Shown: in pieces, positions 51,834 through 60,800 of the stretch | Position numbering within the stretch: the stretch's first letter is position 1 | Layout of the letters: each line of letters begins with the position of its first letter | Origin: Saprospiraceae bacterium | GTDB taxonomy: Bacteria; Bacteroidota; Bacteroidia; Chitinophagales; Saprospiraceae | NCBI GenBank assembly: GCA_019187365.1 | Contig: JABARE010000019.1 | Span: 62,001 to 126,000 of the forward strand | Length of the DNA stretch: 64,000 nucleotides | Direction of reading: 5' to 3' | Notes under the pieces: model-generated | What the model was told of the DNA's origin: nothing | The model's database searches: none | The model's input: the letters and a program-made list of their open reading frames with translations, nothing else | Program-made: the position numbers and the translations under genes

Positions 51834-53656
51834 TTCCTGGTTTTTTTGATTTTTTCCTGCTGCTGGCGTTGCTGCTCCTGCATCATAGTTTCCAGGCGGT
51901 CGCGGAATCCCCCCTTCTTGCGTGGCTTCGATTTGTTTCGCTCGAGCTCTACCCGGATCTTGTCCTGGTCGAAGAGGTAGTATTTTCCGATCAGGGTTTG
52001 CGCGATGTTGAGCAGGTTGCTGAAAAACATGTAGGCCGTCAGTCCCGCCGCAGTCTTATTGAACATAAACCAGAAAATGACGGGCATCAGGAACTGCATG
52101 TATTTCATGGCGGGGTTCGCCGAAAAGTCCATCGACTTAGAGGAGTAATAGGTAAATACCAGTGTAGAGACCATCCACAAAAAAGCGAACAGGGAGAGGC
52201 TGCTGCCAAACAGCGGCAACGAAAACGGCAGGTGCAGGAATTCGTCGTACGAAGTGAGGTCTGCCGCCCAAAGAAAGGATTGCTGGCGAAACTCGATGGT
52301 CGCCGGAAAAAAGCGGTACAGCGCAATCCACACGGGCATTTGCAGCAAGAGCGGGAAGCACCCTCCCAGCGGGTTGACCCCAAACTCGTTGTACAGTTTC
52401 ATGGTCTCCACCTGCTGTTTCTGCTGGTCGTCCTTGAATTTGAGTTTGAGCTTTTCAATTTCGGGTTTCAGCGCCGTCATCTTGGCCTGGGAGTGCAGCA
52501 TCTTGTAGCCCAGAGGAAATACAAGGAGTTTTACGATGAGGGTCATCAGCAGGATGACCACCCCGTAGGAGCTGACCATGCCCGCCAGCGCGGAAAAGAG
52601 CGGTCGCACGATGTATCGGTTGACCGTGCCGAAAATGCTCCAGCCGTAGGGAATGATGTACTGAAGATCAACTCCGAAGGCATCCAGCCTTTTGTATTCG
52701 TTCGGTCCGAGGTACCACTGCATGCGAAAACCGGTGCTGGCCAGTTCGTTTGCCGGGATGGACAGTTCGGAGACGAGTTTTTTGAGGCTGCCGTCGGTTT
52801 CCGGCAACAAAATGGTTTCGTTGGCCAGTCCCTGGAATCCCTTTTCGGCGATGAGGCTGGAATTGAAAAACTGGTGGGAATGCGAGACCCATCGCAGGGA
52901 GCGGTTTGCCTGGTCTACCCGGTCGTCGGAGCGGCAGGAACAGTAATCGGGGTCCTTATCCGCTTCCTTAAAATAGATCGTGCTGTTGTACTTCTCGTAC
53001 TCGTGGTTGCGCTCGATTTTGTCGAGGTGGTTCTCCCAATGCAATACGACAGGCTCGCTGCCCTGCTGTCCTTCGGTTTTGATGGAGTAATCGAGGGTGT
53101 AGTCGTCTTCGCGGAGCGCATAGGTTTGAATGAAGCGTGCGCCGCCGCCCAGGTCAGCCGTGAAGCGGAGGGAGCGATCGTCTTCGCGTACCATGTCGAA
53201 GTACAGTTCGTCGGTCCGCACCACCCTGCCATTCTGTTGGACGAGGTAGGCAAAGCGATTGCGGGGGTCTTCCAATAAGCGAACCTCCTTGTCCAGTTTT
53301 CCGCCTTCGGCGTGGCCGAAAGATTTGTAGAAACCCAAGAGGGTGGCTCCGCGAATCTGCCCTCCCTTATTGGAAAAGCGCAGGTGCAGCCTCCCGTTGT
53401 CGAGCTCGGCAAACTGTTCCTCTTGTTGGGGCGGTGAAGGGAGTGCGAGGCTGTCCGGGGTACCGGAAGCGTGGGCAGTATCGAAGCGGGGCGCCGGTTC
53501 AGGCGACGGTGTGGATTCGAGCACCGTCTGGGCAATGGAGTCCTGCACGCGTTTGAGCTGCTGCTGCTTTTCCATTTCCGGGGCGAAGAAGAACTGGTTC
53601 CAAAGGAACAGCACGGCGATGATGAGCAGGATTCCGATGATGTGATTGCGTTCCAT
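51830..53656 (-). CDS. yidC: Membrane protein insertase YidC
   Basis: A 608-residue protein from the ATG giving MERNHIIGILLIIAVLFLWNQ (first membrane helix); an upstream extension of 27 codons is not conserved-looking. A large periplasmic domain spans about 60-360, as in other Gram-negative YidC. Five C-terminal helices of the Oxa1 core follow (GVVILLMTLIVKLLVFPLGYK, GGCFPLLLQMPVWIALYRF, LMPVIFWFMFNKTAAGLTAYMF) with a basic tail. It inserts and folds inner-membrane proteins with or without SecYEG. A TACCTTTG promoter box lies 26 bp upstream. Confidence 0.96.
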   Translation of the reverse strand: MERNHIIGILLIIAVLFLWNQFFFAPEMEKQQQLKRVQDSIAQTVLESTPSPEPAPRFDTAHASGTPDSLALPSPPQQEEQFAELDNGRLHLRFSNKGGQIRGATLLGFYKSFGHAEGGKLDKEVRLLEDPRNRFAYLVQQNGRVVRTDELYFDMVREDDRSLRFTADLGGGARFIQTYALREDDYTLDYSIKTEGQQGSEPVVLHWENHLDKIERNHEYEKYNSTIYFKEADKDPDYCSCRSDDRVDQANRSLRWVSHSHQFFNSSLIAEKGFQGLANETILLPETDGSLKKLVSELSIPANELASTGFRMQWYLGPNEYKRLDAFGVDLQYIIPYGWSIFGTVNRYIVRPLFSALAGMVSSYGVVILLMTLIVKLLVFPLGYKMLHSQAKMTALKPEIEKLKLKFKDDQQKQQVETMKLYNEFGVNPLGGCFPLLLQMPVWIALYRFFPATIEFRQQSFLWAADLTSYDEFLHLPFSLPLFGSSLSLFAFLWMVSTLVFTYYSSKSMDFSANPAMKYMQFLMPVIFWFMFNKTAAGLTAYMFFSNLLNIAQTLIGKYYLFDQDKIRVELERNKSKPRKKGGFRDRLETMMQEQQRQQQEKIKKTRK

Positions 53657-53681
53657 AGTGCCGTGTAATTCCTTGAGCGGC

Positions 53682-53689
53682 CAAAGGTA
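53682..53689 (-). promoter_or_regulatory. -7 promoter element of yidC
   Basis: TACCTTTG on the minus strand, an exact TAnnTTTG match with a predicted leader of about 20 nt. It overlaps the in-frame upstream extension and so supports the shorter start. Confidence 0.55.
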
Positions 53690-54417
53690 CGATAAAGCCC
53701 TGAAACGCGGGGCTGGCGCCCTGGAGATGCATGGCAACGAACAGGAGGATGGAGGTGGGAAGGTGAAATGTAAATTGCAGGTAAAAAAAAACTACCCGTT
53801 GACCTCACAGCGGATAGTTTCAAAGACAGTAGTAGGTAATGTAGAGAATTTTATAAAACAAGCATTTCTTCAAATGCTTCAAAACCCGGGTTGTTGAAGC
53901 TAACCTTACCTATCACTACCTGTTTAGGTGAAAATGACAGCTTTGGTTTGACCGTTGGTTTCAAGATCCTTTACTCAACCGGCTTCGGATATAAGACCCC
54001 GCTGTTGCCGCAATTGCTGCCTAAACGTTAATTTTTATTAAATATTTTTTATCGTTATTTGTAATATATTGTTTTACTTAATATTAGATTGCAATCCACG
54101 CCCCGTTGGCGTGCACATCAACCCGGTGGACCGGTAAGGATTCATCCGCTTTAGCAGAAAAACCGGCATGCTTAGAGCCTTTTGCCATTCGGCAACACCT
54201 GTCTCTCGTTTGCCGCCGGAGGTGGCGCGGGGAACGCAAGGCATTCAAATGTTGTTATACCCAGAAGGTTAAATGGTTATGTATAACGTTAATTCTTAAT
54301 GTATATTTGAGTTGAAGCGCTTAATTACCTTTCCTTTTTTTTAAAAAAAAAAAAATTTCTTACCGGATTGAAGTTTGTGGAGATTTAAGATAATTTAGCC
54401 GCTTAAACCAACCCAAG
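53690..54417. other. Long AT-rich non-coding region before the UpxY-like gene
   Basis: About 730 bp without a believable gene. It contains an 8-bp perfect hairpin (AAGCATTT, CTTC, AAATGCTT at 53860-53879), a 10-bp palindrome AACCCGGGTT at 53883-53892, a short hairpin CACGCC/GGCGTG at 54097-54113, and a poly-A stretch at about 54340-54355. A long structured leader would suit a gene controlled by or encoding an antiterminator, but no specific element is recognised. Confidence 0.45.
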
Positions 54418-54909
54418 ATGCCAAATTGGAAGGTCCTTCTCGTCCAATCCCGGTATGAATTCAAGGTCGAAGAGCAGTTCGGTCGTCTCGGCATTGTGCA
54501 TTACCTGCCCAAGCTGAAGGTGGAGCGACGCTGGTCGGATCGCATCAAGACCCTCGAAGTGCCTACTTTTCCGAATTACGTGTTTGTGTACAACGCCGAT
54601 GGCGACCGCAACGACGTGTTTATGGCTCGGGGTGTGATGCATTACGTTCGCTACAACAACCAGGACGCTACCCTGAAGCCTGAGGACATGGAACTGCTGA
54701 AAAAAAGCAGCACCATGATCCAGTCTTCGTCACTTCGTCCGGCCGGGTTGTTGAAGGGGCAGGCGGTGGAAGTGTACTGCGGCCTGCTCTCAGGGCAGCG
54801 TGGCCTCCTGGTCGACTGGGTTGGGAAGAAGGCCGTGCAGCTCAAGCTGGAAACGATCTCCATGGGATTTGTCGTTGAACTTCCCATGGACCACATCCGG
54901 GCCTGCTGA
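54418..54909 (+). CDS. UpxY-type NusG-family transcription antiterminator
   Basis: A 163-residue protein. Residues 1-110 follow the NusG N-terminal (NGN) fold: WKVLLVQSRYEFKVEEQF, then VPTFPNYVFVY and MHYVRYNNQ. The C-terminal part has a KOW-like stretch (KGQAVEVYCGLLSGQRGLLVDW). Bacteroidota paralogues of this kind (UpxY) sit at the head of capsule or exopolysaccharide operons and keep RNA polymerase from stopping in the leader. Here the next gene is a recombinase and no polysaccharide genes are visible, so it is an orphan. The leader before it is long and AT-rich. Confidence 0.85.
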   Translation: MPNWKVLLVQSRYEFKVEEQFGRLGIVHYLPKLKVERRWSDRIKTLEVPTFPNYVFVYNADGDRNDVFMARGVMHYVRYNNQDATLKPEDMELLKKSSTMIQSSSLRPAGLLKGQAVEVYCGLLSGQRGLLVDWVGKKAVQLKLETISMGFVVELPMDHIRAC

Positions 54910-55141
54910 GGCGGCCGTTGTCATTTGGCATTTTTCGTCACCCGTGCAGCCCTCTGTGACCGGGTGCGGCGAAGCCGTGGACGGGGTTAGGAGAAAAAGC
55001 CTCGTCCGCGACACGAGATAAGGTGGCCGTTTTCGCTTCAGATCCTGGTCTTCCTCGGGCATTCCACGCTGGAGGCCGCAACAGTGAGGATTTGACAGAA
55101 AGCATCCTCCCAATTGTTCCCTTTAGACCCTTGTACTTGAG

Positions 55142-55149
55142 TATATTTG
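55142..55149 (+). promoter_or_regulatory. -7 promoter element of the tyrosine recombinase gene
   Basis: TATATTTG, an exact TAnnTTTG match ending 11 bases before the ATG, so the leader would be only about 5 nt. Confidence 0.5.
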
Positions 55150-55159
55150 TTTTTTTTTG

Positions 55160-56974
55160 ATGCGCACTACTGAGAACCATACCATCATTCAGGTAAAAGC
55201 CATCCGCCACCGCCATCAGGCGAGGCTTGGAATTTGGTTCAGGTATGATGCAGTGCTCATTGCCAAAGTCAAGACCCTGCCCGATGCACGCTGGAGTGCT
55301 ACTTTGAAGTGTTGGCATGTGCCGGATGCGGAAGAAGTTCACAGGCTTCTACGCACCCTTGGCTTATGGCACAATCCACCGTCACCATCTGCAACTCAGG
55401 AAACAGCTGTTGAACCGGTTAAAACCGCAAGCTCCAATACCCATTCCGGAACCACCGTCGGTGTCCAGACTCCAGGTGTACTATCCGGCATATCTTCTCA
55501 GAAGGAAGAGCATTCAGTACCGCCCCAAACGGACACAGAAGAGGCTGCTGACATACCTGTTTATTTGAAACGGGGAGAGCTGGAGATTGCCTTGCAGGCA
55601 CAGAGGTTCATTCTTGCACTGCCCTATCATTCCGGGGATGTTGCGTTCATCAAGTCATTGCCCGGCAGCTGGTGGAATATGAACGCCAAACGGTGGATTG
55701 TTCGCGCGACTGCGGCCAATCTGGATGCACTTCAGATCCATTTTGCCCATTGGAATGCGGCAGAGTACGCCCGTTGCATGGATTTGATCCTGATGACTAC
55801 CGAACCCATGTTGCTCGAAATGTACCAATCGCCTGAACGACCGGGGTATGTGGCCGTCAAATTGAAAGGGTACAGAGCGGATCATGAATTTCTGAAAAAT
55901 CTGCCGGACAGGAATTATGATGAGGTTTTCAAGCGTTGGTGGATACCGAATGATTTGCGGATATTGGAACGGATCCGGGAACATTACGCGAAGGCCGGGG
56001 CTAAAATCCTTGACCGTATCCCTTCAAACCGGGATGAATCCGGGCGCACGAATCCGTCTCTTTCTGAAAGGCAGCGGCTATTGCTTGCAAAATTTCCGGA
56101 AAAACATCGGGAAGTGATCCGGCAATATACCGATTCGTTGATCCGGATGCGGTACAGTTGGAATACCCTTCGCCAATACACAGGAGCCTTTTTCCATTAC
56201 CTCCGGTACCTTGAAGGTATTTCGCCAGAAAAGGCGACGAGTAAGATGGCAAACACCTATCTCGCATGCTTGTCCTCGAGAAAAGTCTCAGAAGCCTTGG
56301 TTCACACAGCGGTAAACAGCATCAAATTCTACTATGACAAAGTCGTATTTCTGCCAAATTTTGAAATTCAGGAAGTGCAGCGCCCCAGAAAAAGTCATAA
56401 GCTGCCCCATTTTTTAAGTGTTCAGGAGATCGACAAGCTACTCAGGGCCAGTGAGAACCTCAAACACACTGCCATCTTGTATGCCTTGTACAGTGGTGGT
56501 TTGCGTTTGGGAGAATTGCTGACCCTGGAATTGAAGGACATTCACTGGGAAAGGAATCAGATCATGATTCGCGGTGCCAAGGGAAAGAAAGACCGCAGTG
56601 TGATGCTGAGTCAAACACTTAAGGAAGTATTGCGCCACTATTTTGATCAATACCAGCCTCGGGTTTGGTTATTTGAAGGACAGGATGGCACGAGCCCCTA
56701 TTCGGCGAGGAGCGTCCAACAAATCGTTCTTCGGGCTGCAAACAAGGCAGGAATTCAGAAGCGGATAAGCCCCCACGTCTTGCGCCACTGTTTTGCCACA
56801 CATCTGCTCGACCATGGCACGGATGTACGGTACATCCAGGAGCTTCTGGGTCATAAGGACATCAAAACCACCTTGATCTATACTCACGTGACTACCAGGT
56901 CATTGAGTGCAATTAGCAGTCCGCTGGATCAATTGCCGCTTGAAAACCCGAACTGGAAAAAGGCGAAAGATTGA
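55160..56974 (+). CDS. Tyrosine recombinase with three N-terminal HARP-like repeats
   Basis: A 604-residue protein starting at the ATG (MRTTENHTIIQV); a TTG lies one codon before. Residues about 20-68, 146-195 and 228-277 hold three copies of one motif: RYDAVLIAKVKTLPDARWS with LKCWHVP, then YHSGDVAFIKSLPG with AKRWIV, then YRADHEFLKNLPDRNYD with FKRWWIP. They resemble the HARP motif of annealing helicases. A core-binding domain (about 305-410) and a complete catalytic domain follow: Arg449 (GGLRLGE), Lys474, His539 and Arg542 (HVLRHCFATH), His565 (LLGHKDI) and Tyr574. It should therefore be active. Palindromic DNA that may be its target begins 9 bp after the stop. Confidence 0.9.
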   Translation: MRTTENHTIIQVKAIRHRHQARLGIWFRYDAVLIAKVKTLPDARWSATLKCWHVPDAEEVHRLLRTLGLWHNPPSPSATQETAVEPVKTASSNTHSGTTVGVQTPGVLSGISSQKEEHSVPPQTDTEEAADIPVYLKRGELEIALQAQRFILALPYHSGDVAFIKSLPGSWWNMNAKRWIVRATAANLDALQIHFAHWNAAEYARCMDLILMTTEPMLLEMYQSPERPGYVAVKLKGYRADHEFLKNLPDRNYDEVFKRWWIPNDLRILERIREHYAKAGAKILDRIPSNRDESGRTNPSLSERQRLLLAKFPEKHREVIRQYTDSLIRMRYSWNTLRQYTGAFFHYLRYLEGISPEKATSKMANTYLACLSSRKVSEALVHTAVNSIKFYYDKVVFLPNFEIQEVQRPRKSHKLPHFLSVQEIDKLLRASENLKHTAILYALYSGGLRLGELLTLELKDIHWERNQIMIRGAKGKKDRSVMLSQTLKEVLRHYFDQYQPRVWLFEGQDGTSPYSARSVQQIVLRAANKAGIQKRISPHVLRHCFATHLLDHGTDVRYIQELLGHKDIKTTLIYTHVTTRSLSAISSPLDQLPLENPNWKKAKD

Positions 56975-56983
56975 TACAGGAAT

Positions 56984-57160
56984 GTTGCGGATATAAGGAA
57001 GATGTGGCGCCATTCGGCGCCACATCGGATCGCCGGATTGCATGCGCAGATGTGGCCTTGAACGGCTCACATCTGCGCATTTGCGAGATTTCTCCGCGGA
57101 TCGCAGCTTCGCTACTCCCGCTCCGAAACCTCGCAAATCCGGCGATCCGTTATCAGCAAC
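56984..57160. repeat. Nested palindromic structure behind the recombinase (possible recombination site)
   Basis: The outer arms GTTGCGGATA (56984-56993) and TATCAGCAAC (57151-57160) pair with one mismatch. Inside lie a perfect 11-bp hairpin (57001-57011 with 57016-57026, loop ATTC), a perfect 13-bp stem (57027-57039 with 57136-57148), and within it a perfect 13-bp hairpin extended by three pairs (57042-57054 with 57068-57080) and an 8-bp stem (57080-57087 with 57130-57137). One strand would fold into a branched structure with free loops, as integron attC sites do, but the usual R and L boxes are not found. Confidence 0.75.
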
Positions 57161-57167
57161 CCTAAAA

Positions 57168-57208
57168 CCCGACAGTGCGACCATTAACCGACAGACATAA
57201 CCCGACAG
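57168..57208 (+). repeat. Three short CCGACAG repeats at the composition boundary
   Basis: CCCGACAG at 57168-57175, CCGACAG at 57188-57194 and CCCGACAG at 57201-57208; a further copy stands at 57332-57339 and a partial one at 57352-57357. They begin 8 bp after the nested palindrome, where the sequence changes from GC-moderate to AT-rich. They could be recombinase or accessory protein sites, or simply low-complexity DNA. Confidence 0.5.
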
Positions 57209-57221
57209 ACAATGCAATTTT

Positions 57222-57313
57222 CGGCAAAGCCGTTTGGCTATCCCTTCGCAAAATAAAAAGAGCTGCAAAGCCACCCACAAGCCGACCCACTTTTGCAGCA
57301 CATTTTATTTTGC
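57222..57313. repeat. Second large imperfect palindrome before the metal-resistance operon
   Basis: A small hairpin CGGC-AAA-GCCG (57222-57232) is followed by long arms at 57248-57270 and 57290-57313 that pair over about 21 bases with two mismatches and one bulge, around a 19-base loop. It is AT-rich, unlike the first structure, and may be the matching end or site belonging to the incoming DNA. Confidence 0.65.
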
Positions 57314-57368
57314 CCAACCGCACCAGTGCCACCCGACAGAATTGTGCTAAACCGACAAATTTTTTCCC

Positions 57369-57376
57369 TACATTTG
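57369..57376 (+). promoter_or_regulatory. -7 promoter element of the metal-resistance operon
   Basis: TACATTTG, an exact TAnnTTTG match whose last base is only 5 bp before the GTG start of the DUF6660 gene. The mRNA would begin at or next to the start codon. Confidence 0.5.
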
Positions 57377-57380
57377 CATC

Positions 57381-57704
57381 GTGAAAAAAGTTTTGACACT
57401 CTTATTTAGTTTTTACTTGTTGGCATTGGCTGTTATGCCGTGCAGCGACAAGGACGACTGTAAATATATGAGTGCCGACCAATCCACATACACCACCACA
57501 GACCATTCCGACCACGACAGCGATACCGAAAATTGCTCACCTTTTTGTATGTGTGCTTGTTGCGGACAAACTTTTAGTAGTTCTTTTACTAATTACAGTT
57601 TAGCCCTTCACGTTCCAGTTTCAGTAGAAAAATTCCCACTTTACAACGCCTCATTTGCTTCGGAGGTGTATTTGTCTATTTGGCAACCGCCAAAACTCAG
57701 TTAA
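57381..57704 (+). CDS. DUF6660-type small exported Cys/His-rich protein
   Basis: A 107-residue protein starting at GTG (MKKVLTLLFSFYLLALAVMPC, signal peptide). A short middle part is rich in His and Asp (TTDHSDHDSDTENC), and CSPFCMCACC follows directly. The C-terminal part is hydrophobic. The Cys/His cluster looks suited to metal binding. This small family commonly stands in front of CusA/CzcA-type pump genes in Bacteroidota, as here, so a periplasmic metal-sensing or metal-carrying role is likely but unproven. It is the first gene of the AT-rich segment. Confidence 0.8.
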   Translation: MKKVLTLLFSFYLLALAVMPCSDKDDCKYMSADQSTYTTTDHSDHDSDTENCSPFCMCACCGQTFSSSFTNYSLALHVPVSVEKFPLYNASFASEVYLSIWQPPKLS

Positions 57705-57715
57705 TGAATTTCTGA

Positions 57716-57771
57716 TGTTCCGCTAATGCGGAACAAAACAAAACTACTTACGGTGCTAACGCACCGCAAGT
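57716..57771 (+). promoter_or_regulatory. Two consecutive hairpins in the leader of the CzcA-TolC gene
   Basis: First, TGTTCCGC-TAAT-GCGGAACA (perfect 8 bp, 57716-57735). Second, ACTTACGGTGC-TAAC-GCACCGCAAGT (10 of 11 pairs, 57746-57771). They lie between the DUF6660 stop and the pump start. Neither is followed by a T tract, so they may protect or process the mRNA, or act as short intergenic repeats. The DUF6660 mRNA could be made in excess over the pump this way. Confidence 0.55.
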
Positions 57772-57805
57772 AATCGTGTATTCATTCATTAAACTGATTA
57801 AAATA

Positions 57806-60800
57806 ATGTTAGACAAAATAATTGCGTTCAGCATAAAGAACAAATTCATCATCGCATTGATGACACTTGCACTCATTGTTTGGGGAGTGTGGAGTGCAAC
57901 AAAACTGCCCATAGATGCAGTTCCCGACATCACCAACAACCAAGTGCAAATCATTACGGTTTGCCCCACCCTTGCAGGACAAGAGGTGGAACAGTTGGTT
58001 ACTTACCCCATCGAACAAAGCATTGCGAACCTTCCCGATTTGGAAGAGTTGCGGAGCATTTCCCGTTTCGGACTTTCGGTAATTACAGTTGTGTTTGACG
58101 ACAAAGTGGACATCTACTTTGCCCGACAACTCATTAATGAAAGGCTAAAGGAAGCGGAAACTAAAATCCCCAAAGGTGTTGGCACACCCGAATTAGCACC
58201 TGTTAGCACAGGTTTGGGCGAAGTGTATCAATACATTATTCACCCCAAAAAAGGTAGCGAAAGCAAATACACGGCTATGGACTTGCGAACAATGCAAGAC
58301 TGGATTGTTGCCCGACAGCTTTACGGAACAGCAGGAATTGCAGAAGTAAACAGCTTTGGCGGGCAAATGAAACAATATGAAGTTGCTGTAAATCCTGACA
58401 GATTGATTGCAATGGGAATAACCATTCCCGAAATTTTTACCGCTTTAGAAAAAAACAACGAAAACACAGGCGGGGCATACATTGACAAAAAGCCAAATGC
58501 CTATTTCATTCGTGGTGTGGGTTTGATTGGTTCGTTTGACGACATCAAGAATATAGTCGTAAAAACCAATCCAAACGGCATCCCTATTTTGATAAAAGAT
58601 GTTGCCGAAGTGCATTTAGGTAGTGCCGTGCGATATGGTGCAATGACTTACAACGGTGAGGTAGATGCCGTTGGCGGTGTAGTAATGATGTTAAAAGGTG
58701 CAAATAGTGCCGATGTGGTAAGCCGTATTAAAGATAAAATGGCAACTATTCAAAAATCATTACCAAAAGATGTAGTAATTGAACCCTATTTAGATAGAAC
58801 CGATTTGGTAAACCGTGCCATTTCAACAGTAGAAAAAAATCTGATTGAAGGAGCTTTAATAGTAATCTTCGTTTTGGTTTTATTTCTTGGAAACCTTCGT
58901 GCAGGTTTAATTGTGGCTTCTGCCATTCCTTTATCAATGTTGTTTGCTTTGGGCTTAATGAATGTATTTGGCGTAAGTGCCAATCTAATGAGTTTAGGAG
59001 CAATTGACTTTGGTTTGATTGTGGACGGAGCAGTAATTATTGTAGAAGCCACCTTGCACCATTTAGGAATGCGGAAAACAATTGGCAAACTTTCACAATC
59101 AGAAATGGATAATGAAGTGTTTGTTTCCGCATCTAAAATCCGAAGCAGTGCCGCTTTTGGCGAAATAATTATCCTTATTGTTTATATTCCAATTCTTACC
59201 TTGGTAGGTATCGAGGGCAAAATGTTTAGCCCGATGGCTCAAACAGTTTCTTTCGCCATTGTTGGAGCGTTGATTTTATCGCTTACCTACATTCCAATGA
59301 TGTGTGCAGCTTTCCTTTCTAAAAACATTTCGCACAAACAAACATTGAGCGATAGAATGATGAATTTTTTCCAACGACTTTATGCACCGTTATTAGAAAA
59401 AGCAATTCGTTTTAAAAAAGTAATTGTAGTCGCAACCGTTGCGGTATTTGCAGTTTCCGTATTTCTATTTTCAAGAATGGGTGGTGAGTTTATTCCAACC
59501 TTGCAAGAAGGCGACTTTGCATTTCATTGCATTTTGCCACAAGGAACTTCACTTTCTCAAAGTTTAGAAACCAGTATGCAAGCATCACGGCTAATTAAAG
59601 AATTTGACGAAGTAAAGATGGTAGTCGGAAAAACAGGAGCAGCCGAAGTGCCAACCGACCCAATGCCACCCGAAGCCACCGATATGATGATAATTCTAAA
59701 AAGCCCTGATGAATGGAAACGTGATATTTCATATGATGAATTGGCAGAAGAATTTGAACAAAAATTAAATACCATTCCTGGGGTTTTCTTTGAAAAAAAC
59801 CAACCCATACAAATGCGGTTTAATGAACTTATGACTGGTATTCGCCAAGATGTTGCTGTTAAAATATTTGGTGAAAATATGGACACACTTTTAAGCTATG
59901 CTAATAAGGTAAATTCAGTTGTTCAAAGTGTGGACGGTGCAACTGAACCAAGCGTTGAAAGGGTTGCAGGACTTCCGCAAATCGTAATTAAATATAACCG
60001 TTCGCAAATTGCCAATTACGGTTTAAACATTGAGGACATCAACCACATTGTTTCTACATCATTTGCTGGTGGAAGTGCAGGAGTTGTGTATGAAAACGAA
60101 CGCAAATTTGATTTAGTGGTTAGGCTTGACAGCACACACCGAAACAACATTGACGATGTAAGTCATTTATATATCCCAACTGCCAACGGAACACAAATTC
60201 CATTATCGCAAGTTGCGGAAATAAAAATGGAATTAGGCCCTGCACAAATAAGCCGTGAAGATGGTAAACGCAGAATTGTTGTGGGCTTCAACATCAAGGG
60301 CAGAGATGTGGAAAGTGTTGTTACCGATATTCAAAAAGAACTGAATGAAAAGGTAAAACTTCCCGAAGGATATTATTACACTTATGGAGGAACTTTTGAA
60401 AATCTGCAAGCGGCAAGTAAACGCCTAATGATTGCTTTGCCTGTGGCATTGGCACTCATTTTTATGTTACTCTATTTCACCTTTGGTTCAGTAAAACAAG
60501 CAACGCTAATTTATACCGCAATTCCAATGAGTGCAATAGGCGGTGTATTCGCTTTACTTCTTCGTGATATGCCTTTCAGCATTTCTGCAGGTATTGGTTT
60601 TATTGCCTTGTTTGGTGTAGCAGTTTTAAATGGCATTGTGCTAATCGGAACTTTTAACCAATTAGAAAAAGACGGAATTACGGACATATTAGAACGAATA
60701 AAAGAAGGAACTAAAATCCGCTTGCGACCTGTGTTAATGACTGCCACCGTTGCATCATTAGGATTTTTACCAATGGCACTTTCACACGGTGCGGGGGCAG

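Noticed and set aside
51746..53278. 510-codon open frame on the plus strand
   Set aside because: Antisense to yidC and the DUF6438 gene; no recognisable domain.
54106..54315. 69-codon open frame in the AT-rich leader
   Set aside because: No promoter, ribosome site or family character; it crosses short palindromes.
56984..57160. Simple rho-independent terminator of the recombinase gene
   Set aside because: The structure is far larger and more branched than a terminator and lacks a T tract, although it may also stop transcription.
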